Made by a program: the position numbers and the translations under genes
Shown: one piece after another, positions 9,937 to 19,478 of the stretch
Layout: every line of letters begins with the position of its first letter
How positions within the stretch are numbered: position 1 is the first letter of the stretch
Notes under the pieces: generated by a model
Databases searched by the model: none
Told to the model about the DNA's origin: nothing
What the model saw: only the letters and a program-made list of their open reading frames with translations
DNA from: Alkalibacterium sp.
Lineage (GTDB): Bacteria > Bacillota > Bacilli > Lactobacillales > Carnobacteriaceae_A
Direction: 5' to 3'
Length of the DNA stretch: 64,000 bases
Assembly (NCBI GenBank): GCA_007692455.1
Contig: RECC01000036.1
Location: forward strand, 281,884-345,883

Positions 9937-10800
9937 ATGAATAACCAGAAAATAGCTGTTTTGACTGATTCAGGTTCAGATGTGCCGGAAGCAGTTAAAA
10001 ATGAATTTGATGTTAAAGTTATTCCATTAAAAATATTATTTGAAGACGGTGAGTATGTCGATAAAGTCGATATCACTGCTGAAGAAGTTTATGAACGCAT
10101 GGAAAAAGAAATTCCTAAAACCTCTTTGCCCGATGGTGAAATGATTAAAGGTATCTTTGATGATATTAAAGCTGAAGGCTATGAAAAAGTAATGGTGGTA
10201 ACCATTTCAAGTGGTTTAAGTGGTACAAACAATATGATTCGTGTCGTAGCTGAACAGTTCGAAGGATTGGATATTTATGTTCTCGATACTAAAAATATCG
10301 GCATAGGCTCTGGTTTTACTGTCGTTGAAGCAGCCAAGCAGGTAGCGGCAGGGGTCGATTGGGATACGTTGAAAACCAATCTGGAAAAAAGTAAAGAAAA
10401 AGCAACAGTATTTTTCCATGTACCTACTCTTGAGTACTTACAAAAGGGCGGAAGAATCGGACTGGTTCAGTCTGTAGTGGGCAGCATGATGAATCTTAAA
10501 CCTATCATTACTTGTAATGAGGAAGGTATTTATCACACGGTTGCTAAAGTTAGAGGGAAAGCTAAATCGGTAAGCAAAACTTTGCAGTTAGTAGAAGAAT
10601 TTGCGTCAACATCTACAAAATACAATTTAGCAATTGCTTATGGCGGAAAAACAGCATTGAAAGAAGCCGAAGCAATTCGTCTTGAAATGCAGGAAAAACT
10701 GCCAAACTTCGAAGATTTCTTCTTTGATCAGATTAGTCCTGCATTAGGTGTTCATACAGGTCCTGGTTTGATTGGTATTGGCGTTCAATTGCTGGACTAA
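9937..10800 (+). CDS. DegV family fatty-acid-binding protein
   Basis: A 287-residue DegV-fold protein. The N-terminal signature LTDSGSDVP and the ligand-contacting TISSGLSGTNN are present, with GGRIG later. In Firmicutes such proteins (FakB) bind fatty acids and present them to the kinase FakA, which feeds exogenous fatty acids into phospholipids. No fakA lies nearby, so which kinase it would work with is unknown. ATG at 9937 follows GGTAGGGGATAGTA. A terminator follows immediately. Confidence 0.88.
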   Translation: MNNQKIAVLTDSGSDVPEAVKNEFDVKVIPLKILFEDGEYVDKVDITAEEVYERMEKEIPKTSLPDGEMIKGIFDDIKAEGYEKVMVVTISSGLSGTNNMIRVVAEQFEGLDIYVLDTKNIGIGSGFTVVEAAKQVAAGVDWDTLKTNLEKSKEKATVFFHVPTLEYLQKGGRIGLVQSVVGSMMNLKPIITCNEEGIYHTVAKVRGKAKSVSKTLQLVEEFASTSTKYNLAIAYGGKTALKEAEAIRLEMQEKLPNFEDFFFDQISPALGVHTGPGLIGIGVQLLD

Positions 10801-10818
10801 TAGTTCAAAGACCTTATA

Positions 10819-10857
10819 AGGCACAGTAAAGAGCATTCTTTATTGTGTCTTTTTTTG
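10819..10857 (+). terminator. Intrinsic terminator after degV
   Basis: GGCACAGTAAAGA pairs with TCTTTATTGTGTC (with G-U pairs) across GCAT, followed by seven T. Confidence 0.82.
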
Positions 10858-10893
10858 TTATACTAGATAGGCAATTGATGAGGAGTGAACCGA

Positions 10894-13230
10894 GTGCTAA
10901 GTAATACACGCTGGAAAACAAGAGAATTTGATGAAAGTAATGTCGCTAAATTAGCAGAAGAAACAAATCGCTCAAAGACCTTCGTCCGATTATGTTTAAG
11001 TAGAGGGTTGGATACGAAAGCAGCAATTGAAAACTTTACAGAGCCAACTGCTGAATGGTTCCATGATCCATTCCTGCTGTTTGATATGGAAAAATCAGTT
11101 GAACGAATTCAACAGGCTATCGCAGAGAACGAATTAATTACAGTCTATGGGGATTACGACGCGGATGGTGTGACTAGTACGGTCATTATGCTTGAAGCGA
11201 TTGAAATGTCTGGGGGACGGGTGAATTACTTTATCCCTAACCGATTCAAGGAAGGCTACGGACCAAACGTAGAAGCCTTTGAGCAGATGATTAACGAGGG
11301 CACGCAATTAATCATAACCGTAGATAATGGGATAGCTGGGCATGAAGCTATAGAGAAAGCACAGAATCTGGGTGTCGACGTAATAGTGACTGACCACCAT
11401 GAGTGTCCGGCTGAGCTTCCAAAAGCTTTCAGCATTGTACACCCGAAGCACCCCGACGGCCAATATCCATTCAAGGACCTGGCTGGTGCAGGCGTCAGTT
11501 TGAAAGTGGCACAGGCACTATTGGGGGAGATGCCCCAGGAACTGATTGAGCTGGCCATGATTGGAACGGTTGCCGACCTGGTGTCTCTCACAGATGAAAA
11601 CAGAGCACTAGTTTATTTTGGACTGAAACTAATCAGACAAACAGATCGCTTAGGACTACTTGCCTTACTAATGAAAAGCTCACTGAAACCCGAAGACATT
11701 GATGAGGAAGCGATTGGCTTTAAATTATCGCCTCCTATAAATGCAGTCGGACGTCTGGGAGACGCCTCGATGGTGGTGGAACTACTCAAGACATTTGATG
11801 AAAATGAAGCCGAAAAGCTAAGCGAAATCGTTCTGCAGAAAAATGAAGAACGCAAAGAATTAGTTGAATCAATTACCTCTCAGGCTATGGCCGAACTGAC
11901 AAACTATAATGGTGATAAGGTTGTTGTGATGAAGAATCCTGACTGGCATGAAGGGGTCTTAGGAATTGTTGCCAGCCGTATTGCTGAAAAAGTCAGTAAA
12001 CCGACGCTGATTTTAACAGAAAATCTCGAGGAAAATAAAATAAAAGGTTCCGGAAGAAGTATCCCTGGTTTTAATCTATATGATTGCGTGAACCAGACAA
12101 AAGAACTGCTGAGTAGTTTCGGCGGACATGAGATGGCTTGCGGATTGAGCCTGAAGAGTTCAGACTTTGACACATTTCGTCAGGAAATCAACCTGTCAGC
12201 TGAACGGTTAGCTGGAGAAGAAACTATAGTAAAAGAACTGGAGATTGATTCGACAGCAGAAGGGGAGGAGCTCTCCGTTAAGCTTGTTGAAGAGATTGCA
12301 CTCTTGAGACCGTTTGGTCAAGACAACAAAAAACCCGTCTTTAAGTTATCTGACATGAAGACTGTTCAGTCAAGGGTAATAGGAGCAAATCAGAATCATT
12401 TCAAAGCGGTTCTTGCGAAAGCAGGTAAAGAAATCGATATGATTGCTTTCAATGCCTCTGACTGGAATCCGGTTTTCACCTCTCAGCCTCAACTCGATGT
12501 TGCGGGGTATTTGGATATTAACGAGTGGAATGGCAACCGGAAAGTTCAGCTTCAGGGAATTGATTTCAAGACGAATACTCCTGTTATCATTGACAAGCGA
12601 AAGTCTGGCCTGAACTCGGCTGTCTTCCAACAGGAAAATGCTCATTATCTATTCTTCAGTGAGAAAAACTACAAAAAATGGGAAGCTGCTATTATAGAAG
12701 GCGCGACCAGTCAGTTGTACAGTAAAGATTCTTCAATTGATCCGGTAATGGATGGTAAAACTATCTATATTATTGACATTCCTGATGAAACGACAGACTT
12801 CTTTAATGTGATTGAAGAGTTTAAAAATCAGGAAATTTATCTCTTTTTATATGCACCTCATGACTATTATTTCAAAGGGATGCCTAAACGAGAGACGTTC
12901 ACCCGATTATATAAATGGCTATTAAAGAAACAGGAGATTAATCTGAAGAAAGACACAAGAGAGATCATTTCTCTGCTGAAAGTTGACAAAGAGATAGTAA
13001 AGTTTATGTTAATGGTGTTTTTAGAGAATGAATTTGTTACAATAGAGGATGGGAAGTTAAGCGTCGTTGAAAATCCAGGTAAAAAAAGTCTGGAACACAC
13101 GAAAACTTATAAAAGACGATTGAACCAGATTGAAGTGGAAGAAAAACTGGTTTACAGTTCCTTTAATGAGCTGCTGGCTGCCCTTAAAAATAAAACTAGT
13201 GATAGTGTTATTCATAACGGAGGATTATAA
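10894..13230 (+). CDS. recJ: Single-stranded-DNA-specific 5'-3' exonuclease RecJ
   Basis: A 778-residue RecJ of the longer Firmicutes type, acting in recombination and mismatch repair. The DHH-superfamily motifs DYDADG (87-92) and TDHHE (DHH at 167-169) supply metal ligands. The DHHA1 glycine-rich motif is seen in KGSGRSIPGFNLYDC and GGHEMACG. An OB-fold region and a long C-terminal domain follow. GTG at 10894 is preferred because AGGAG lies 8 nt upstream; a GTG at 10885 overlaps it. The stop is directly followed by apt with no gap, as in Bacillus. Confidence 0.95.
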   Translation: MLSNTRWKTREFDESNVAKLAEETNRSKTFVRLCLSRGLDTKAAIENFTEPTAEWFHDPFLLFDMEKSVERIQQAIAENELITVYGDYDADGVTSTVIMLEAIEMSGGRVNYFIPNRFKEGYGPNVEAFEQMINEGTQLIITVDNGIAGHEAIEKAQNLGVDVIVTDHHECPAELPKAFSIVHPKHPDGQYPFKDLAGAGVSLKVAQALLGEMPQELIELAMIGTVADLVSLTDENRALVYFGLKLIRQTDRLGLLALLMKSSLKPEDIDEEAIGFKLSPPINAVGRLGDASMVVELLKTFDENEAEKLSEIVLQKNEERKELVESITSQAMAELTNYNGDKVVVMKNPDWHEGVLGIVASRIAEKVSKPTLILTENLEENKIKGSGRSIPGFNLYDCVNQTKELLSSFGGHEMACGLSLKSSDFDTFRQEINLSAERLAGEETIVKELEIDSTAEGEELSVKLVEEIALLRPFGQDNKKPVFKLSDMKTVQSRVIGANQNHFKAVLAKAGKEIDMIAFNASDWNPVFTSQPQLDVAGYLDINEWNGNRKVQLQGIDFKTNTPVIIDKRKSGLNSAVFQQENAHYLFFSEKNYKKWEAAIIEGATSQLYSKDSSIDPVMDGKTIYIIDIPDETTDFFNVIEEFKNQEIYLFLYAPHDYYFKGMPKRETFTRLYKWLLKKQEINLKKDTREIISLLKVDKEIVKFMLMVFLENEFVTIEDGKLSVVENPGKKSLEHTKTYKRRLNQIEVEEKLVYSSFNELLAALKNKTSDSVIHNGGL

Positions 13231-13743
13231 ATGGATTTTAAAAATTTTATAGCGGATGTGCCCGATTTTCCTGAAAAAGGAATTATCTTTAGAGATATTT
13301 CTCCTTTAATGGCTAACGGAGAAGCCTATAAAGAAGCAACAAACCAGATAGTGAAGTATGCCAGAGAAAAAGGCGCTGAAATGATTGTAGGGCCTGAAGC
13401 GAGAGGCTTCATCGTAGGCTGTCCGGTTGCCAATGAGCTGGGTATCGGTTTTTCACCTTGTCGTAAAAAAGGAAAATTGCCGAGAGAAACCATTGAAGTA
13501 AGTTACGGTCTGGAATACGGTAGTGATGTTCTGCAGCTCCACAAAGATTCCATCACACCCGGACAGAAAGTATTAATTACAGATGACCTTCTCGCTACCG
13601 GCGGGACAATCGCTGCTACCATTGAACTCGTTGAGAAATTGGGTGGAGAAGTAGTGGGTGCTGCTTTCTTTATAGAATTAAAAGAGTTAAAGGGTAGAGA
13701 TAAAATCAAAGGCTATGACATTTTCACTTTAATGACCTATTAA
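13231..13743 (+). CDS. apt: Adenine phosphoribosyltransferase
   Basis: Purine salvage enzyme that joins adenine and PRPP to make AMP; 170 residues. The PRPP-binding motif [13 protein letters not shown] and the family start [15 protein letters not shown] are present, along with [14 protein letters not shown] at 13231 is preceded by CGGAGGATTATAA, placed inside the last recJ codons, so the two genes are translated from one message. Length and motifs are typical. Confidence 0.97.
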   Translation: MDFKNFIADVPDFPEKGIIFRDISPLMANGEAYKEATNQIVKYAREKGAEMIVGPEARGFIVGCPVANELGIGFSPCRKKGKLPRETIEVSYGLEYGSDVLQLHKDSITPGQKVLITDDLLATGGTIAATIELVEKLGGEVVGAAFFIELKELKGRDKIKGYDIFTLMTY

Positions 13744-13796
13744 GTGTTGATTAAAGTGCTGTATAAAGTAGAGTGATTTTCTGCCAAAGGCTTATA

Positions 13797-13856
13797 AATA
13801 AATCGTGTTATCATTTTTAGTAGTGCCTTTGCTGAAGTGAAACGCGATTTTTTTAT
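13797..13856 (+). terminator. Possible terminator after apt
   Basis: AATCGTGTT pairs with AACGCGATT (one G-U pair) across a long loop of about 35 nt, followed by TTTTTTT. The large loop makes it weaker than the others in this window. Confidence 0.4.
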
Positions 13857-13946
13857 GCTCTATTGGTATAGTGTTATGTTAAACAAAGGATTATGATTAA
13901 GAATAGTGGTGCTTCTGTGTTCTCACTAAGAGACTATCTTGTCATA

Positions 13947-13987
13947 GAAAAAAACGATTCCTCCAATTATCATTGAGAGGAACCGTC
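13947..13987 (-). terminator. Intrinsic terminator of lexA
   Basis: Read on the minus strand, ACGGTTCCTC pairs with GAGGAATCGT across a 10-nt loop and is followed by seven T. The 285-base gap 13744-14028 also holds a weak extended -10 (13864-13872, TGGTATAGT) with no gene I trust behind it. Confidence 0.78.
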
Positions 13988-14028
13988 TTATTTTATCTTT
14001 GTTTAGAGTGTTATCGCTAATCAGTTTC

Positions 14029-14664
14029 TTAAAGAATATGACTGCGGTATAATGAAATGACTTTACCGAGTATGGATACGTTTGAAAGAATAATAGGATC
14101 CATCGAGTCATTTTCCGGCTGAAGACGTATATGATTTTTTTCTTTGAAGAATCGTTTACATGTTGCTTCGTCTTCATCAGTCATTGCAATCACAATGTCA
14201 CCGTTATTAGCTGTTTCCTGTTTGCGGACGATGACCTGGTCGCCATCAAGTATGCCGACATTCATCATACTGTCACCGCGAATAGTCAGCATGAACAGAT
14301 TGCCTTTGTCGATTTCCAGGTCAGAAGGAATCGGGAAATAATCAGTCGCTTCTTCTACTGCCAGTATAGGTTCTCCGGCAGTTACTACACCCAGTAATGG
14401 AATTTTATCTTCATCTTCGTTAATTCCCAATTTGTCCAGACCGTTTTTTGTAAACTCAATTGCTCTAGGTTTGGAAGGATCTCTTAAAATAAAGCCATTT
14501 TTTTCAAGTCGTGCTAAATGTCCGTGAACAGTCGAAGTGGATGAAAGGGCAGTAGCTTCACCTATTTCTCTGACAGTCGGGGGATACCCCTTTTTTTTAG
14601 CTTGTTCATATATATACTGAAGAATTTCGAATTGCTTTTCACCTTTTCGGCCTCTAGTGGTCAT
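14029..14664 (-). CDS. lexA: SOS repressor LexA
   Basis: A 211-residue self-cleaving repressor of DNA-damage genes. The winged helix-turn-helix is at about 28-50 ([20 protein letters not shown]). The autocleavage bond is Ala96-Gly97 in VTAGEP, and the peptidase pair is Ser132 (GDSMM) and Lys170. The start has GAGGG nearby on the minus strand. Two SOS boxes lie in its promoter region, which fits autorepression. It is divergent from ynzC as in Bacillus, but the division inhibitor gene yneA and yneB are absent from between them. Confidence 0.97.
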   Translation of the reverse strand: MTTRGRKGEKQFEILQYIYEQAKKKGYPPTVREIGEATALSSTSTVHGHLARLEKNGFILRDPSKPRAIEFTKNGLDKLGINEDEDKIPLLGVVTAGEPILAVEEATDYFPIPSDLEIDKGNLFMLTIRGDSMMNVGILDGDQVIVRKQETANNGDIVIAMTDEDEATCKRFFKEKNHIRLQPENDSMDPIILSNVSILGKVISLYRSHIL

Positions 14665-14694
14665 TCTAAAACCCTCACTTTCCTCTATTTAATG

Positions 14695-14706
14695 GAACAA
14701 CCGTTC
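14695..14706. promoter_or_regulatory. LexA (SOS) box, perfect GAAC-N4-GTTC
   Basis: GAACAACCGTTC is a perfect match to the Gram-positive core GAAC-N4-GTTC. It sits 13 bp downstream of the lexA -10 box, about where transcription would start, so bound LexA would block lexA. Confidence 0.88.
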
Positions 14707-14719
14707 TATTAATAAGTCA

Positions 14720-14748
14720 AGTATAGCACAGTAGTAGTGCTAATTCAA
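14720..14748 (-). promoter_or_regulatory. lexA promoter
   Basis: On the minus strand: TTGAAT (plus 14743-14748), a 17-bp spacer and TATACT (plus 14720-14725) preceded by TGc. The -35 overlaps the second SOS box. Confidence 0.7.
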
Positions 14749-14759
14749 ACGGATGTTCG
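14746..14759. promoter_or_regulatory. Second LexA box, near consensus
   Basis: Minus-strand CGAACATCCGTTTG matches the Bacillus form CGAACRNRYGTTYC except at two positions. It overlaps the lexA -35 and lies upstream of the ynzC promoter, so it could affect both directions. Confidence 0.65.
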
Positions 14760-14809
14760 ATAAAACACAGATGTCATTTAAACTAGTACTATCACTTTTT
14801 TATGAGTAA

Positions 14810-14818
14810 TGTTATGAT
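14810..14818 (+). promoter_or_regulatory. Extended -10 promoter of ynzC
   Basis: TGTTATGAT (TGn plus TATGAT) lies 44 bp before the ynzC start. No SOS box overlaps it; the nearest is about 50 bp upstream. Confidence 0.5.
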
Positions 14819-14861
14819 TATCTAGTAAGTGAAAAGTGGACATTAAGTTTAGGAGGCAATT

Positions 14862-15104
14862 ATGCTTGAAAAGAAAAAGTTAGACCGAATTAATGAGTTA
14901 GTGAGAAAAGAACGCAATGACGGATTAAGTGTAGAAGAAAAAGAAGAACAGAAAAACCTTAGAGAAGAATACATCCAAGCATTTCGTTCTGGAATGAAAA
15001 ATCAGATTGAAGGCATGAAAGTCGTCGATCCTGATGGAAATGACGTCACTCCGGATAAAGTAAAAGATATTCAAAAAGAAAAGGGTCTGCACGGAAGAGA
15101 CTAA
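14862..15104 (+). CDS. ynzC: YnzC-like DUF896 protein
   Basis: An 80-residue, highly charged helical protein of the DUF896/UPF0291 family. Family features are KLDRINELVRKERNDGLS and EEKEEQKNLREEYIQAFR, which form a two-helix hairpin, and the PDGNDVTPDKV stretch. The biochemical role is unknown. In Bacillus the homologue lies in the SOS-induced yneA-yneB-ynzC unit opposite lexA; here it is alone in that position. AGGAGG 6 nt before ATG is a strong binding site. Confidence 0.9.
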   Translation: MLEKKKLDRINELVRKERNDGLSVEEKEEQKNLREEYIQAFRSGMKNQIEGMKVVDPDGNDVTPDKVKDIQKEKGLHGRD

Positions 15105-15136
15105 CGGAATACTCATTTTTATATTGACAGTATTTA

Positions 15137-15165
15137 TTGAATAAAAACGGGTAGAATAGTATAAT
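15137..15165 (+). promoter_or_regulatory. tkt promoter
   Basis: TTGAAT (15137-15142), a 17-bp spacer and a perfect TATAAT (15160-15165), 45 bp before the tkt start. An upstream TTGACA (15124-15129) has no -10 at workable spacing. Confidence 0.72.
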
Positions 15166-15210
15166 AATTAAGTAAGTTTAAAATTTAAACAAACGAGAGG
15201 GTTGAATACA

Positions 15211-17202
15211 TTGTTCGATAAAATAGATCAAATGGCTGTAGATACTATACGTACTTTAAGTATTGACGGCGTTCAGAAAGCTAACTCAGGCCACCCTGGC
15301 TTACCAATGGGGGCGGCTCCAATGGCCTATACATTGTGGACACGTCACCTTAAAGTAAACCCAAGCAACTCAAGATGGTTTGACAGAGACCGCTTTGTCT
15401 TATCAGCAGGACACGGTTCAATGCTGTTATACAGCTTGCTTCACTTATCTGGTTATGATGTTTCTATTGACGATTTGAAAAATTTCCGTCAATTAGGTGG
15501 CAACACACCAGGTCACCCTGAAGTGCATATTACTGATGGTGTCGAAGCGACAACTGGTCCTTTAGGACAGGGAATTGCAAATGCTGTAGGTATGGCAATG
15601 GCTGAAGCGCATCTGTCAGCAACTTATAACAAAGACAGCTATAATGTAGTGGATCATTACACTTATGCACTTTGTGGAGATGGCGACCTTCAAGAAGGTG
15701 TTTCTCAGGAAGCTGCTTCATTGGCCGGTCACCTGAAATTAGGCAAAATGATTATGCTGTATGATTCCAACGATATTCAACTGGATGGTCCAACATCCAA
15801 CGCCTTTACAGAAGATGTCGGTAAACGTTTTGAAGCCTATGGCTGGGAGCATATCCTTGTTGAAGATGGCAATGATATGGAAGCCATTGATGAAGCTATC
15901 ACGAAAGCGAAACAATCAACTGACAAGCCGACACTGATTGAAATCAAGACGATTATCGGCTTCGGAGCAACAAACGCCGGTACACACAACGTTCACGGTG
16001 CACCTCTTGGGCCTGAAGGCGTTGAAGCAGCCAAGAAGGCTTACGGCTGGGAAAACGAAGACTTCTATGTACCACAAGAAGTGTCTGATCGCTTCAAGGA
16101 GTTAATTGGAGATAAAGGGCAGAAAGCTGAAGATGAATGGAACAGCCTAGTAGAAGACTACCGCAAAAACAATTCAGATCTGGCTAATGAATTTGATTCA
16201 GCATTATCTGGTAAATTACCTGAAAATTGGGATAAAGATCTGCCATCATACGCAGCTGGTGACAGTGACGCAGCAACTCGCTCAACGAGTGGTGAAGTGC
16301 TGAATGCCATTGCTAAAAACGTTCCGAACTTCTGGGGCGGTTCTGCAGACTTGTCTGGATCAAACAAAACGATGATTGACGGTGTCGAAGATTTCCAGGC
16401 TGGTCAGTACGAAGGACGCAATATCTGGTATGGTGTACGTGAATTTGCAATGACTGCAGCGCTTAATGGTATCTTGCTTCACGGTGGTACCAAGTCTTAT
16501 GTATCTACATTCTTTGTGTTTACAGATTACTTGAGACCAGCTGTTCGTCTGGCTGCATTGTCTGAAATTCCTGCCATCTATGTAATGACACATGATTCAA
16601 TTGCAGTTGGGGAAGATGGCCCAACACACGAACCTGTAGAACAGCTGTCAAGCTTCAGAGGTATGCACAATTTGACTGTGTTACGTCCGGCTGACGGTAA
16701 CGAAGTCGCTGCAGCTTGGGAAGTAGCTGTAACCTCTACAGACCGACCCACTATGCTGGTGCTGACTCGTCAGAATCTGCCAGTACTGGAAGGTACGCAG
16801 GATAATGCCCGCAACAACGTTAAAAAAGGTGCTTACGTGTTATCACCTTCTGAAAATGATAAGCCAGAAGGAATTCTTATTGCGACAGGTTCGGAAGTAT
16901 CTATTGCAGTTGAAGCACAAAAGCAGCTTAAAGAAAAAGGACACGATGTTTCAGTGGTGTCCATGCCAAGTTTCGATTTGTTCGAGCTTCAGTCAGCTGA
17001 CTATAAAGAGTCAGTTCTGCCATCAGCTGTAACAAACAGAATGGCTATTGAAATGGGATCTTCTTTCGGTTGGCACAAATACGTTGGAACCGATGGCAAA
17101 GTTCTTGCCATTGATAAATTCGGTGCGAGTGGTAACGGAGAAGCTGTTGTTGAATCATACGGCTTCACTCCTGAAAATATCGTAAACACTTATTTATCTT
17201 AA
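15211..17202 (+). CDS. tkt: Transketolase
   Basis: Thiamine-diphosphate enzyme of the pentose phosphate pathway, moving two-carbon units between sugar phosphates; 663 residues. The N-terminal signature [20 protein letters not shown] and the ThDP motif [13 protein letters not shown] are present, as is [13 protein letters not shown] in the second domain. I chose TTG at 15211, 10 nt after GAGAGG, because the protein then begins [10 protein letters not shown] like other Lactobacillales enzymes; a TTG at 15202 abuts the binding site. It has its own promoter and terminator. Confidence 0.96.
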   Translation: MFDKIDQMAVDTIRTLSIDGVQKANSGHPGLPMGAAPMAYTLWTRHLKVNPSNSRWFDRDRFVLSAGHGSMLLYSLLHLSGYDVSIDDLKNFRQLGGNTPGHPEVHITDGVEATTGPLGQGIANAVGMAMAEAHLSATYNKDSYNVVDHYTYALCGDGDLQEGVSQEAASLAGHLKLGKMIMLYDSNDIQLDGPTSNAFTEDVGKRFEAYGWEHILVEDGNDMEAIDEAITKAKQSTDKPTLIEIKTIIGFGATNAGTHNVHGAPLGPEGVEAAKKAYGWENEDFYVPQEVSDRFKELIGDKGQKAEDEWNSLVEDYRKNNSDLANEFDSALSGKLPENWDKDLPSYAAGDSDAATRSTSGEVLNAIAKNVPNFWGGSADLSGSNKTMIDGVEDFQAGQYEGRNIWYGVREFAMTAALNGILLHGGTKSYVSTFFVFTDYLRPAVRLAALSEIPAIYVMTHDSIAVGEDGPTHEPVEQLSSFRGMHNLTVLRPADGNEVAAAWEVAVTSTDRPTMLVLTRQNLPVLEGTQDNARNNVKKGAYVLSPSENDKPEGILIATGSEVSIAVEAQKQLKEKGHDVSVVSMPSFDLFELQSADYKESVLPSAVTNRMAIEMGSSFGWHKYVGTDGKVLAIDKFGASGNGEAVVESYGFTPENIVNTYLS

Positions 17203-17221
17203 TGACTTAAACTAAACTCTG

Positions 17222-17252
17222 AAAAGGTCACCTCACTCAGGTGGCCTTTTCT
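17222..17252 (+). terminator. Intrinsic terminator after tkt
   Basis: A 12-bp stem AAAAGGTCACCT / AGGTGGCCTTTT with a 5-nt loop. A possible yneF promoter follows (TTTATT 17293-17298, 17 bp, TAAAAT 17316-17321). Confidence 0.85.
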
Positions 17253-17383
17253 ATCATTATAGGAAGTATTGTTCCTATCTGGTAAATATAGGTTTATTTT
17301 TGTGCTGTTATTGTGTAAAATAGTTCAGTGAACAGTTTTAAGAGTGTATAAGAATTTTTTTGAGAACGAGAGGAGTGAACGTA

Positions 17384-17623
17384 TTGAATACAGGATTAGC
17401 AATTACATTAATTATATTAGCATTAATCGGTGGGCTCGTAGGCGGTTTCTTTATTGCGAGAAAATACATGATGGACTACTTTGAGAAAAATCCCCCAATT
17501 GATGAAAACATGCTGCGTATGATGATGCTGCAAATGGGTCAGAAACCTTCTGAACGTAAAATTAACCAGATGATGAATCAAATGAAAACACAGCAGAAAT
17601 CCACAAAAAAGAAAAAGAAATAG
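17384..17623 (+). CDS. yneF: YneF family (UPF0154) small membrane protein
   Basis: A 79-residue protein with one N-terminal membrane helix ([20 protein letters not shown]). The UPF0154 signature [20 protein letters not shown] follows, then [20 protein letters not shown] and a lysine-rich tail. The function is unknown. TTG at 17384 is chosen because AGGAG lies 8 nt upstream; earlier in-frame TTG and GTG codons precede or overlap that site. The position after tkt is the same as in Bacillus. Confidence 0.9.
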   Translation: MNTGLAITLIILALIGGLVGGFFIARKYMMDYFEKNPPIDENMLRMMMLQMGQKPSERKINQMMNQMKTQQKSTKKKKK

Positions 17624-17630
17624 ATAGGAT

Positions 17631-17655
17631 AACGGACAGTGTTTCGCTGTCCGTT
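17631..17655 (+). terminator. Hairpin after yneF
   Basis: AACGGACAG pairs with CTGTCCGTT across a 7-nt loop. Only a short T-poor tail (CTAACTT) follows, so termination may be incomplete. Confidence 0.5.
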
Positions 17656-17671
17656 CTAACTTAACACAATA

Positions 17672-17684
17672 TGACAATATGTCA
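17672..17684. promoter_or_regulatory. Palindrome upstream of the ABC exporter genes (candidate operator)
   Basis: TGACA-ATA-TGTCA is a perfect 5-3-5 palindrome 43 bp before the first exporter gene. It overlaps ATGACA (17671-17676), a possible -35 18 bp before CACAAT. It could bind a repressor of the exporter, but no regulator gene is adjacent. Confidence 0.35.
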
Positions 17685-17726
17685 CTTTTAGTTTCACAAT
17701 AGATAGTTTAAATAGGAGAATGCATA

Positions 17727-19478
17727 ATGGGGATATTCAAGAGACTGAGCTGGTTTTTCAAGCAGGAAAAAAAATCCTACATGATAGGGGTAGCCGGGTT
17801 ATTAATTGTAGCTGTTCTTCAGCTGATTCCGCCGAGGATTATAGGAATAGTAGTGGATGAGATAGACACCAACACTATAACTCAGGAATCGCTGACTTTT
17901 TGGCTGCTTATATTAGCCTCGACGGCGGTATTTCAATATGTTCTGCGTTATATGTGGCGGGTACGCATTTGGGGAAATGCCGCGAAGCTGGAGCAAATTG
18001 TGAGAAAACAGTTGTACGATCATTTTACAAATATGGATAATCAATTTTTTCAGAAGTACCGTACAGGAGATTTGATGGCTCATGCCACTAATGACTTAAG
18101 AGGTCTGCGTATGGTAGCGGGTGGAGGAATTCTCACTATGGCAGACGCTTTAAGTGTCGGTTTAACTACGCTTTTGGCCATGGTATTCATTGTTGACTGG
18201 AGATTGACCTTACTTGCCATCATACCTCTGCCATTTCTGGCGCTGGCCTCACGGGTGCTCGGACGGAAACTTCATCTACGCTTCAGAGATGCACAGGCAG
18301 CTTTTTCACAGTTGAATGATAAAGTTCAGGAGAGTATTCAGGGGATTAAAGTCATTAAGACGTTTGGTCAGGAAAAAGAGGACATAGAAGAATTTTCTGT
18401 ACAGACAGACAATGTGGTGCTGAAAAATAAATCAGTTTATAAAATAGATTCGCTTTTCGATCCGACCATCACTTTTATCATGGGAATTTCGTATTTCCTG
18501 ACTATACTGGTGGGGGGCTTATTAATCAGCGGTAATGAAATATCAATCGGGGATTTCGTCACCTTTATCAACTATATAGGGATGCTTGTCTGGCCAATGT
18601 TTGCCATCGGACGTTTATTTAACATCATTGAACGTGGGTCTGCGAGCTATGACAGAATAGAGAACTTGCTGAACGAAGACACTTCAATTGAAGAACGTCA
18701 GGGAGCAATTGACGCCCCAATCTCAGGAGAGCTGAACTATGCGGTCGATTCATTCCGCTACCCTGATGACAATACGGAAGCGCTCAATTCAATTCATTTC
18801 AAACTTGAAGCAGGTGGAACGCTAGGAATTGTAGGGAAGACAGGAGCTGGAAAAACCACGATTCTAAAACTGCTCTTGAGAGAATACGATGATTACAAAG
18901 GGAAGATTGAGTATGGAAGATATGATATACGTGATTATACACTGGATGCTTTATTGAAGCATGTAGGGTATGTGCCTCAGGACAATTACCTATTTTCCAA
19001 TACTATAAGAGAGAATATTCGCTTTGCCGATCCGTCCTTATCACAGGAGGCAGTGGAGGCGGCGGCTAAACTTGCCGATATTCATGCCGATATCGTCGAT
19101 TTGCCGGAAGGGTATGATACAGAAGTCGGTGAACGCGGTGTGTCCTTATCAGGTGGCCAGAAACAGCGTATATCGATTGCCAGAGCTATTTTAATCAATC
19201 CGGAATTAATGATTTTGGACGATTCACTTTCTGCAGTTGATGCAAAAACTGAAGAGAGCATCTTATCGGGACTTAAAAAAATAAGAACGGGACAGACTAC
19301 AATCATAGCAGCCCACCGAATCAGCTCAGTCATGCACGCTGAAGAAATAATTGTTATAGATAGTGGGAAGATTGTGGAAAGAGGCACGCATAACACACTG
19401 CTCGCAATAGATGGCTGGTATAAAGACATGTTTGAGCAGCAGCAGCTTGAAAGAAAAATTGAAGGGGGAGATGAATAA
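17727..19478 (+). CDS. Heterodimeric ABC exporter subunit A (BmrC/LmrC-like, degenerate Walker B)
   Basis: A 583-residue half-transporter with six membrane helices (about 20-300) and a C-terminal ATPase. Walker A is GKTGAGKTT (about 370). The signature LSGGQ at 474-478 is intact. Walker B is LMILDDSLSAVD, with Asp499 in place of the catalytic Glu. It resembles Bacillus BmrC. The next gene encodes the partner, starting at the last base of this stop codon. Such pairs export drugs or lipids; the substrate cannot be read from sequence. One ATP site of the dimer is predicted to be non-hydrolytic. Confidence 0.88.
   Translation: MGIFKRLSWFFKQEKKSYMIGVAGLLIVAVLQLIPPRIIGIVVDEIDTNTITQESLTFWLLILASTAVFQYVLRYMWRVRIWGNAAKLEQIVRKQLYDHFTNMDNQFFQKYRTGDLMAHATNDLRGLRMVAGGGILTMADALSVGLTTLLAMVFIVDWRLTLLAIIPLPFLALASRVLGRKLHLRFRDAQAAFSQLNDKVQESIQGIKVIKTFGQEKEDIEEFSVQTDNVVLKNKSVYKIDSLFDPTITFIMGISYFLTILVGGLLISGNEISIGDFVTFINYIGMLVWPMFAIGRLFNIIERGSASYDRIENLLNEDTSIEERQGAIDAPISGELNYAVDSFRYPDDNTEALNSIHFKLEAGGTLGIVGKTGAGKTTILKLLLREYDDYKGKIEYGRYDIRDYTLDALLKHVGYVPQDNYLFSNTIRENIRFADPSLSQEAVEAAAKLADIHADIVDLPEGYDTEVGERGVSLSGGQKQRISIARAILINPELMILDDSLSAVDAKTEESILSGLKKIRTGQTTIIAAHRISSVMHAEEIIVIDSGKIVERGTHNTLLAIDGWYKDMFEQQQLERKIEGGDE

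Noticed and set aside
13891..13974. A 27-codon plus-strand frame after apt with AAAGGA before ATG and an extended -10 (TGGTATAGT) upstream
   Set aside because: The ribosome binding site is only about 2 nt from the ATG, the frame runs into the lexA terminator, and composition is not protein-like.
15124..15129. Perfect TTGACA upstream of tkt
   Set aside because: No -10 lies at 16-18 bp; the TTGAAT-17-TATAAT pair just downstream explains the promoter better.
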